A stretch of DNA of 64,000 nucleotides from positions 448,473 to 512,472 of the forward strand of contig NZ_BDUC01000005.1 in the NCBI RefSeq assembly GCF_002218085.1, in the 5' to 3' direction. Below are positions 54,138-61,202 of this stretch, one piece after another. This stretch comes from Tolypothrix sp. NIES-4075 (GTDB taxonomy: Bacteria > Cyanobacteriota > Cyanobacteriia > Cyanobacteriales > Nostocaceae). The notes below the pieces were generated by a model. The model saw only the letters and a list, made by a program, of their open reading frames with translations, did not search any database and was not told where the DNA came from. The position numbers and the translations under genes were made by a program. The stretch's first letter is position 1. Each line of letters begins with the position of its first letter.

Positions 54138-56588
54138 TTAATTACGAAAATTCCGCAACCGTAAAGCATTAGTCACCACAAACACAGAACTAAAAGCCAT
54201 TGCACCCCCAGCAATCATTGGGTTAAGTAACCATCCAAAGATAGGATAGAAAACCCCGGCAGCGATAGGAATACCCGCGACGTTGTAGATAAAAGCAAAG
54301 AAGAGATTTTGCCGGATATTGCGGATGGTAGCACGACTAAGTTTAATCGCCGTGACAATGCCTTGCAAATCTCCGGAAATTAAAGTAATGTCACTAGCAG
54401 CGATCGCTATATCTGTTCCCGTCCCAATCGCAAACCCCACATCAGCTTGTGCAAGCGCCGGCGCATCATTGATCCCATCACCCACCATCGCAACAAGAGA
54501 GTGGGGAGTAGAGACGCGATTAATCGCGTCTGTACAAAAGTGGGCAGTGGGGGAGTGGGGGAGTGGGGAAGTGGGAACCCTCTCCCCATCCCCCCCTCTC
54601 CCTCTTTCAGCTTGCAACGATTTAATCACCGCTACTTTCTGGTCTGGTCGAACTTCCGCAAAGATGTTATTGATATTAACTTGAGAAGCGATCGCTTCTG
54701 CGGTTTGTCGATTATCTCCGGTAAGCATCACTACTTCTAAACCCATCTTTTGTAGTGCTTTCACCGCATCTTGTGATGAAGGTTTTAAGGCATCAGCAAT
54801 GCCCATCAACCCTTGTATTTTGCCATCAACAGCAATCTGGACCACTGTTTTACCAGCCGCTTCCCAGGTGGCTTTGTACTGCTGAAAATAACTTGTATTA
54901 ATACCAGAACTTACGCAAAAACTCTCTCTAACTCTTATTCCTTCGTGTCCTTCGTGTCTTTGTGGTTCGTTTTTCCGTGAAGGAATGCGTAAGTCCTGAA
55001 TACTTAATTCTTCCAACCAGCGTTGTGTACCGATTTGTACTAACTGATTTCCGACAACACCTTGGACACCGCTACCAGCAAAAGCTTGAAAATCTTTAGC
55101 TTCGGGAAAATTGACTTGTTGCGATCGCGCATAATTCATAATAGCCTCAGCCAAAGGATGCTCAGAATTACGTTCCACCGCTGCGACTAACTGCAAAAGC
55201 TTCATTTCATTATTATTCGCAGTACCATTAACAGTTACAAAGTCAGTAACAGTCGGTTTCCCCTCAGTCAAAGTCCCGGTTTTATCCAGCACAATCGTTT
55301 TAATTTTGTGCGCCATTTCTAAACTGGTTGCATCTTTAATTAAGATGCCATTTTCTGCACCTTTACCAGTTCCCACCATCACAGAAGTCGGTGTAGCTAA
55401 ACCCAAAGCACAAGGACAAGCGATAATCAACACACCAACGGTGGTAATTAAAGATAAACTCAGATTACGTGTGACACTAAACCAAATAATGAAAGTAACA
55501 ATAGCAATAATAATCACCGCTGGCACAAACCACCCAGTCACCTGGTCTGCTAATCTTTGAATTGGAGCGCTACTTCCTTGCGCTTGTTGTACCAGTTGAA
55601 CAATTTGCGCCAAAAACGTATCTTTCCCAATTCGTGTTGCCCGAAATTTAAAGCTACCTGTTTTATTAATCGTCGCTCCAATTACCTCATCACCTGGTAC
55701 TTTTTTATTAGGCAAACTTTCACCCGTCACCATCGATTCATCAACTGTAGAATTCCCTTCTATCACTTCACCATCAACCGGAATTTTCTCACCCGGACGC
55801 ACCAAAATTACATCATCAATTCTTACTTCTTGAATGGGAATATCAATTTCCTTGCCGTTGCGAATTACTCTTGCATCTCTAGCTTGCAAGCCGATAAGTT
55901 GGCGAATTGCCTCAGAAGTTTGCCCCCTAGCGCGACTTTCTAACAACTTTCCTAAAGATATTAAGGTAATAACTACTGCCGCTGTTTCATAGTAAACCTC
56001 TGGCATCAAGCCTTGATTCACGAAAAAGTGGGGAAAAATAGTAGCAAACAACGAATAGAAATAAGCTGCACTTGTACCCAAAACAATTAGCGTGTCCATC
56101 GTCGCAGAACTATTTTTTAAAGCTTTCCAGCTATTGATATAGAATTTATAACCGCACCAAAATTGTACAGGTGTAGTTAAAATTAATTGCAACCAAGGAT
56201 TATGCAACCATGCAGGAATAAAAGGTAAATGCAAGCCAATCATCATTGGCAGCGAACCGAGAACTAGTAAAATACTAATTACTCCTGCAACTACCAGCTT
56301 AATTTTCAAGTTGCGTAATTCCGCAAGACGAACAGCTTTTTGGGCATCATCTTCCCCAGTCATCATGCCTTCATCTTCTAGAGAATAAGCCGAATATCCC
56401 GCTGATTCCACAGTTGATTGAATTTGCTTTAAATTAGTTTTGCGGGGATTATATTTGACTACAGCTTGTTCTGCACCAAAGTTGACGCTACATTCACTTA
56501 CACCTGTAACAGAGAGAATCGTTTTTTCGATTCTTTTAGCGCAAGAAGCACAACTCATGCCTTTAAGTTTCAGTGTGAGGGTATCCAT
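54138..56588 (-). CDS. copA: Cu+ P1B-type ATPase, CopA-like, with two in-frame insertions
   Basis: 816 residues from the ATG at 56588 (MDTLTLKLKG); the longer frame upstream is ignored. Domains: HMA with GMSCASC (11-17), membrane helices, SMVTGES phosphatase loop, CPCALG near 391, DKTGTLTEG near 436, SEHPLAEA, GDGINDAPALAQADVGFAIG. Exports Cu+. Two stretches are foreign: PSRKNEPQRHEGHEG (54895-55005, N-domain) and GRGGDGERVPTSPLPHS plus DAINRVST (54500-54606, P domain before VAMVGDG). Both keep the frame, so the protein may still work, but this should be doubted. Confidence 0.9.
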   Translation of the reverse strand: MDTLTLKLKGMSCASCAKRIEKTILSVTGVSECSVNFGAEQAVVKYNPRKTNLKQIQSTVESAGYSAYSLEDEGMMTGEDDAQKAVRLAELRNLKIKLVVAGVISILLVLGSLPMMIGLHLPFIPAWLHNPWLQLILTTPVQFWCGYKFYINSWKALKNSSATMDTLIVLGTSAAYFYSLFATIFPHFFVNQGLMPEVYYETAAVVITLISLGKLLESRARGQTSEAIRQLIGLQARDARVIRNGKEIDIPIQEVRIDDVILVRPGEKIPVDGEVIEGNSTVDESMVTGESLPNKKVPGDEVIGATINKTGSFKFRATRIGKDTFLAQIVQLVQQAQGSSAPIQRLADQVTGWFVPAVIIIAIVTFIIWFSVTRNLSLSLITTVGVLIIACPCALGLATPTSVMVGTGKGAENGILIKDATSLEMAHKIKTIVLDKTGTLTEGKPTVTDFVTVNGTANNNEMKLLQLVAAVERNSEHPLAEAIMNYARSQQVNFPEAKDFQAFAGSGVQGVVGNQLVQIGTQRWLEELSIQDLRIPSRKNEPQRHEGHEGIRVRESFCVSSGINTSYFQQYKATWEAAGKTVVQIAVDGKIQGLMGIADALKPSSQDAVKALQKMGLEVVMLTGDNRQTAEAIASQVNINNIFAEVRPDQKVAVIKSLQAERGRGGDGERVPTSPLPHSPTAHFCTDAINRVSTPHSLVAMVGDGINDAPALAQADVGFAIGTGTDIAIAASDITLISGDLQGIVTAIKLSRATIRNIRQNLFFAFIYNVAGIPIAAGVFYPIFGWLLNPMIAGGAMAFSSVFVVTNALRLRNFRN
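54510..54537. repeat. GTAGAGACG palindrome inside the copper ATPase
   Basis: 28 bp, arms GTAGAGACGCGATT / AATCGCGTCTGTAC, one mismatch. Read on the minus strand it encodes TDAINRVST, close to RDAIYRVST made by the copy in the chorismate-binding enzyme. Confidence 0.9.
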
Positions 56589-56742
56589 ATTCAACAATTG
56601 AAAATTCCAAATGCGTGAGTCGTAGGATAGAAAGGCATTTACGCATGTATCATGATTCAAATTATTTCAGTGTGATAACGCATTACCTTTAATGCGCTAA
56701 ACTACATTAAAGTACCCTACGAATGTCAGCTTTACTAAAACT

Positions 56743-56774
56743 ATTCTAAAATCTCTAGTTAGGTGGAGAGTCAA
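56743..56774 (-). promoter_or_regulatory. MerR-type promoter facing the copper ATPase
   Basis: Minus strand: -35 TTGACT (56774-56769), 20-bp spacer, -10 TAGAAT (56748-56743). The spacer carries the dyad CTCT...AGAG (CTCTCCACCTAACTAGAG), like MerR/PbrR operators, and is longer than the usual 17 bp, the hallmark of MerR-activated promoters. Start of RNA would be near 56736, about 150 nt before the ATG. Confidence 0.65.
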
Positions 56775-56790
56775 GCAATTCAGAAAAAAA

Positions 56791-56823
56791 AGATCCCCAA
56801 CTTATCCAAGAAGTCGGGGATCT
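56791..56823. repeat. AGATCCCC hairpin
   Basis: Arms AGATCCCCAACTT / AAGTCGGGGATCT with one mismatch, in the divergent spacer 56589-56906. A run of A precedes it, so a minus-strand terminator is possible; a dispersed repeat is more likely. Confidence 0.5.
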
Positions 56824-56906
56824 GAGGAAGGTCAATTTTCATAACTTTCTATATCAGGTTTGAGCTTGATTTTTATCTATCTGTAGTGTGAGTTGAGAAA
56901 TCTACC

Positions 56907-57320
56907 GTGCTAACTAAAGATAATCAACTGCTGTTAATTGGTCAGGTAACAGCCAAAAGCAAAGTCCCGATTAGGACGATTCGCTATTACGAAAGCCTCG
57001 GTCTACTCAAGTCATCAGGACGAACCGAGGGAAACTTTCGGCAATTTTCCGCAGATGTACTTACTAGGTTGTCATTTATTAAACGCGCTCAAAAGTTGGG
57101 GCTGAGTTTGGAAGAAATAGGCGAAATCTTGAAAGTATATGATGGTGGGAAACCAGCGTGCGATCGCATTCAAGAAAAGCTAGAAGATAAAATATCAGAG
57201 ATTGACCACCAGATAGAACAATTGTTAACTCTGCGAAGCGAATTAAAAGGAGTACTATCAGGATGGGAAAGTTTGCCAATCAAGCCAGAAGATACAATTT
57301 GTCCGTTGATTGGCAAGTGA
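56907..57320 (+). CDS. MerR family metal-responsive regulator
   Basis: 137 residues, GTG start. N-terminal winged HTH: LIGQVTAKSKVPIRTIRYYESLGLL, NFRQFSADVLTRLSFIKRAQKLGLSLEEIGEIL. Dimer coiled coil 80-125. Metal Cys: GKPACDRI (the ZntR/MerR Cys79 place) and DTICPLIG at the C-terminus. It is divergent from the copper ATPase, whose promoter has the MerR signature. Which metal it senses is open; the Cys layout is more ZntR/PbrR-like than CueR-like. Confidence 0.9.
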   Translation: MLTKDNQLLLIGQVTAKSKVPIRTIRYYESLGLLKSSGRTEGNFRQFSADVLTRLSFIKRAQKLGLSLEEIGEILKVYDGGKPACDRIQEKLEDKISEIDHQIEQLLTLRSELKGVLSGWESLPIKPEDTICPLIGK

Positions 57321-57356
57321 AAACCTCGTAGATGGGCATAAATAAACGCTCCTTAA

Positions 57357-57416
57357 CGTAGTAACGGCTTTAGCCGTTAAAACCTTTATATTTGAGCGGT
57401 AAACCGCTCACTACGA
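57357..57416. repeat. Paired-hairpin element, copy h (complete)
   Basis: CGTAGT, hairpin AACGGCTTTAGCCGTT, linker, hairpin GAGCGGTAAACCGCTC, ACTACGA. Rest of the 309-bp spacer 57321-57629 shows nothing else apart from the rtcB upstream region. Confidence 0.9.
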
Positions 57417-57629
57417 TATTTTACATAAAGAACATTACTACACTTGTCACTTGAGAGAAATATGTGTTAAAAAGGTTATTGATAACTTTACTAAGACTTC
57501 ATCTATAATTCGTCTTCCCCAAAACTCCGGGAACCGAATTACATTACTTGAGACGCGGCTGCTGAACCCAAGTCTCCCCAATCTCTTCACAACCAAGAGT
57601 CTTTTATAAGACTTACATTTTTTGTATTC

Positions 57630-59072
57630 ATGCAGCCCAAAAATCTCAAGCGTCTCCTGCGTGCTTTAGCGCGACAGGGTTTAGATGTAACTTACAACAA
57701 CAAAACTTATTCGGTTCATTTACGTAATAATTCGGTTGCACCTGTAGCTGAAGTGCTGCTCCCTGAAGGCTTCCCCGTAGAAGCGAAAGCACTGAAGCAG
57801 TTAGCAAATCTCGCAAGCGTTCGTCACCCCGCAGGCGGTTGTGTTTGCCGTGCCTGTGCTACACCTGACTTTCACCCAGGTGATGCGGGGATTGCCATTG
57901 GTTCAATAATAGAAACTGAAGGTCAAATTATTCCTGCGGCTGTGGGAAGTGACATCAATTGTGGGATGCGTTTGCATGTCGCCGATTTGACAATCGATGA
58001 ATTTATGGCGAAACGGGATTCTTTTGTCGAATTAATGAAAGGTGATTATTTCTTCGGAACCCGTGATGTCACCATGACAGCAAAAACATCCCGTGCCATG
58101 TTTCAATACGGGGTTCCCGGTTGGTTAGATGCAATGTTGGATTCACCTACAGGCAGTTTTGTCAAATCTAATTTGCAGCAAATCGCCCAAGAAAGCGATC
58201 GCATTTTCTTAGATGGTTCAATGGATGGAAATTCAAAACTTGCACCCGAAGAACTTGTACCAGATGAAGGACTGGTGCGCGATGGCGGATTGGCTACAAT
58301 TGGTGGCGGAAATCACTTTGTAGAAGTGCAGCGGATTGATAAAGTTGAAAATCGTGCGATCGCTCACGCTTGGGGAGTGCGAGAAGGACAACTTGCATTT
58401 ATGATTCACTCAGGTTCTCGCAATGTGGGTAAATACATCGGCGGAATATGGCGAGATAAAACTAAAGCCGCTTGGCAAAAAGGTCTGAAGTATCCAGACT
58501 CGCACATTTTTCCCCTTTCTGTGCATTCCCACCCCGAACTCGTTGCTAGTTATCTGCAAGCTGAGGCAACAGCTGCTAACTACGGCTTTATCAATCGCTT
58601 GATGTTAGCAGAACTATTACGTCTGCGTTTGCGAGAAGTTTACAAAGATGTAGAAGCACCCTTAGTTTATGATTTACCCCATAACATCACTTTGTCTGAG
58701 AAATCCGGTTCTTGGATAACTCGCAAAGGTGCTTGTCCCGCTTATGCCGGACAACCTGTAATTATCCCAGGCTCAATGGGTGATTATTCTTATCTGATGG
58801 TGGGTAGAGGAAATCCAGGCTTTTGCAATTCCGCTTCACATGGGGCAGGAAGAGTGCGTAGCCGCTTTGACCTGACTCGTCAAGGTGCATCCCAAAGTGA
58901 GGAAGAACTGAGATTAACCGGGGTAGACTGCATCACACTGCGCGAAGAACGCAGAATTGAGGAAGCACCTGCCGCTTACAAGTCGATTCAGTCTGTGATT
59001 GATGTCCAAGTAGAGGCGGAAATGGTGGATATTGTGGCGCGTTTAAGTCCGGTTTTGACCTTTAAAGCTTAA
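57630..59072 (+). CDS. rtcB: RtcB-family RNA ligase
   Basis: 480 residues. Joins RNA 2',3'-cyclic phosphate or 3'-phosphate to 5'-OH with GTP and Mn2+. Motifs: CVCRACATPDFHPGDAGIAIGS, AAVGSDINCGMRLH (metal Cys), GGGNHFVEVQ, HSGSRNVGKY, and SHGAGRVRSR near 430 that includes the conserved HGAGR. Usual length. Bacterial RtcB repairs broken tRNA; no archease or RtcA is next to it. Confidence 0.93.
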   Translation: MQPKNLKRLLRALARQGLDVTYNNKTYSVHLRNNSVAPVAEVLLPEGFPVEAKALKQLANLASVRHPAGGCVCRACATPDFHPGDAGIAIGSIIETEGQIIPAAVGSDINCGMRLHVADLTIDEFMAKRDSFVELMKGDYFFGTRDVTMTAKTSRAMFQYGVPGWLDAMLDSPTGSFVKSNLQQIAQESDRIFLDGSMDGNSKLAPEELVPDEGLVRDGGLATIGGGNHFVEVQRIDKVENRAIAHAWGVREGQLAFMIHSGSRNVGKYIGGIWRDKTKAAWQKGLKYPDSHIFPLSVHSHPELVASYLQAEATAANYGFINRLMLAELLRLRLREVYKDVEAPLVYDLPHNITLSEKSGSWITRKGACPAYAGQPVIIPGSMGDYSYLMVGRGNPGFCNSASHGAGRVRSRFDLTRQGASQSEEELRLTGVDCITLREERRIEEAPAAYKSIQSVIDVQVEAEMVDIVARLSPVLTFKA

Positions 59073-59152
59073 AGCGTTTGGACATCGAAGGTTGCACAAG
59101 TCCCCTTTCATGCTATGGTGCTGACTTTAATTTATAGGAAATTTCATATATT

Positions 59153-59527
59153 ATGGTCGATAGGGCAGATATTCCAGAGGTGCCGTTACGCGCTCTTGTT
59201 TGGATGGGGGACTCTCGCAAAAACATTCGGGCGTTTCCTGAAGAAGTCCAAAAAGCCGTAGGGTATGCGTTGCAACTAGTACAGTCAGGGGAAACACCAC
59301 TGGATGCCAAGCCTTTTAAAGGGGTCGGAAGCGGCGTTTATGAAATTGTCAAACGCTACGATACCGACACATACAGGGCGGTTTATGCCGTGAAGATTGG
59401 GCAAAAAGTCTATGTCCTGCACGCTTTTCAGAAGAAATCAAAAAAGAAGATTAAAACCCCACAGATGGACGTTGACCTAATTAAACAACGCTATAAGGAT
59501 GCCCTTGCACAGGAGGAACAACCATGA
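59153..59527 (+). CDS. HigB/RelE-type toxin (phage Gp49-like)
   Basis: 124 residues. Family core: DSRKNIRAFPEEVQKAVGYALQLVQ, KPFKGVGSGVYEIVKRYDTDTYRAVYAVKIGQKVYVLHAFQKKSKK. Ribosome-dependent mRNA interferase as a rule. Its stop overlaps the next gene by 4 bp (ATGA), the usual toxin-first HigBA order. Confidence 0.85.
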   Translation: MVDRADIPEVPLRALVWMGDSRKNIRAFPEEVQKAVGYALQLVQSGETPLDAKPFKGVGSGVYEIVKRYDTDTYRAVYAVKIGQKVYVLHAFQKKSKKKIKTPQMDVDLIKQRYKDALAQEEQP

Positions 59528-59850
59528 CAGAACAACCCGTTTTTGAAGAAAGCAGCGGTAACGTCTTTGCTGACCTCGGCTTGAAGGATGCAGAGGAACT
59601 TTTTACCCGTGGCAAGATCGGGATTCAGGTACTCCGTTTGTTACAACACCGCAACTTGAAACAGCGGGAAATCAGTGAACTTCTCGGTATCCCCCAGCCA
59701 GAAGTATCGCATCTGATGAAAGGAGAGTTTCAACGGTTCAGCGAAGGCAAGCTGCTTACTTTCCTCAAGCGTCTTGATACAGAAGTGACCTTGCATCTTC
59801 GCCCCCGTCATGCGGGAAACCAGGCTGGGGAAACGGTGGTATCGCTGTAG
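59524..59850 (+). CDS. HigA/XRE-type antitoxin
   Basis: 108 residues. HTH: VLRLLQHRNLKQREISELLGIPQPEVSHLMKG, then FQRFSEGKLLTFLKRLDTEVTLHLRP. Binds the toxin and represses the pair. Short N-terminus with EESSGNVFADLGLKDAEEL. Confidence 0.88.
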   Translation: MTEQPVFEESSGNVFADLGLKDAEELFTRGKIGIQVLRLLQHRNLKQREISELLGIPQPEVSHLMKGEFQRFSEGKLLTFLKRLDTEVTLHLRPRHAGNQAGETVVSL

Positions 59851-60035
59851 TAGGCTCCCTAAGAGCGCACCGCTAACGCCTGAAATGGTGCGTTATGCTT
59901 TTGCAGAGCGGACAAAGAGCGCGAACGCGCTCCACACCCGACGCTATCTATCTTTCCCAAACCTGTGATTAGCTACACAGTCACATTCTTCGCAACAATG
60001 GTGCTAACATATTTCTTCACCAGCCAGACCTGACC

Positions 60036-61202
60036 ATGAAATTAGTTTGCGCCCAAAGCGACCTCAGTACCAACCTCTCACTCGTTAGTCGTGCAGTCCC
60101 ATCACGTCCAACTCATCCGGTACTTGCTAACGTGCTACTGCAAGCGGATGCTCAAACTAACTCAGTAAGTTTAACAGCCTTCGATCTCAGTTTGGGTATC
60201 CGCACCAGCTTTAACGCTGAAGTTATTCAAGGAGGAGCGATCGCACTTCCTGCTAGACTACTTGTTGATATTACCTCTCGTCTTCCCGAAGGCGAAATCA
60301 CCCTAGAAGATGAATCCGCAAGTAGCGCCGAAGCTCCAGGCGGTGAAGGTATAATTGTTACACTCACACCCAAAAGTGGGCGTTATCAGCTTCGAGCAAT
60401 GGGAGCAGAAGAGTATCCCGAACTACCTATAATTGAAAATATCGAAGCAATTCATCTTACCACCGCTGCATTAATTGAAGGATTGCGCGGTTGTTTATTT
60501 GCAACTAGTAGCGATGAAACCAAGCAAGTGCTTACCGGCGTGCATTTAACACTTAAACAAGACGCGCTGGAATTTGCAGCTACAGATGGACATCGTTTAG
60601 CAGTTGTAGAAACAGTTAACGAAAGTCCTATAGCTAGCAGTGAAAATCAACTAGAAGTAACAGTACCAAACAGAGCCATGCGCGAACTAGAGCGGATGTT
60701 GGCTCATAGTTCCTCCGAAGAAGAAACTGTAGCTTTATACTTCGATCAAGGTCAAATTGTCTTTCAATGGCAAAATCAACGCTTAACAAGCCGAATTTTA
60801 GAAGGACAATATCCCGCTTATCGGTTACTTATTCCTCGCCAATTTGAGCGACAATTAACGCTCGATCGCAAACAATTAGTTAGCACCTTAGAGCGAATTG
60901 CTGTCTTAGCCGATCAAAAAAATAATATCGTCAAAATCAGCATGGACGGCGACGGTGGGGAAATTACTTTATCTGTAGAATCTCAAGATGTGGGTAGCGC
61001 TATCGAGTCGATGCCAGCACAAATATCAGGAGAAGATATAGATATTGCCTTTAACGTCAAATATTTAATGGAAGGCTTAAAAGCATTGCCATCTCAAGAA
61101 ATTCAAATGCAGTTAAATGGAAATCTCACTCCAGTGATTTTTACACCACTAAGCGGTTTAAAGATGACTTATTTAGCAATGCCGGTGCAATTAAGAAGTT
61201 AA
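60036..61202 (+). CDS. dnaN: DNA polymerase III beta sliding clamp
   Basis: 388 residues, three repeat domains. MKLVCAQSDLSTNLSLVSRAVPSRPTHPVLANVLL start, FATSSDETKQVLTGVHL, EFAATDGHRLAVVE, QFERQLTLDRKQLVSTLERIAVL, FNVKYLMEGLKAL and the C-terminal peptide-binding PVQLRS (family VMPMRL). A Glu/Ala-rich insert at about 105-115 (SASSAEAPGGEG). Stop overlaps the convergent kinase gene by 4 bp. Confidence 0.97.
   Translation: MKLVCAQSDLSTNLSLVSRAVPSRPTHPVLANVLLQADAQTNSVSLTAFDLSLGIRTSFNAEVIQGGAIALPARLLVDITSRLPEGEITLEDESASSAEAPGGEGIIVTLTPKSGRYQLRAMGAEEYPELPIIENIEAIHLTTAALIEGLRGCLFATSSDETKQVLTGVHLTLKQDALEFAATDGHRLAVVETVNESPIASSENQLEVTVPNRAMRELERMLAHSSSEEETVALYFDQGQIVFQWQNQRLTSRILEGQYPAYRLLIPRQFERQLTLDRKQLVSTLERIAVLADQKNNIVKISMDGDGGEITLSVESQDVGSAIESMPAQISGEDIDIAFNVKYLMEGLKALPSQEIQMQLNGNLTPVIFTPLSGLKMTYLAMPVQLRS

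Noticed and set aside
57630..59850. rtcB and the toxin-antitoxin pair as one repair module
   Set aside because: They are 80 bp apart with an own upstream region for the toxin; toxin genes of this type move independently, and no tRNA-targeting nuclease is recognised.
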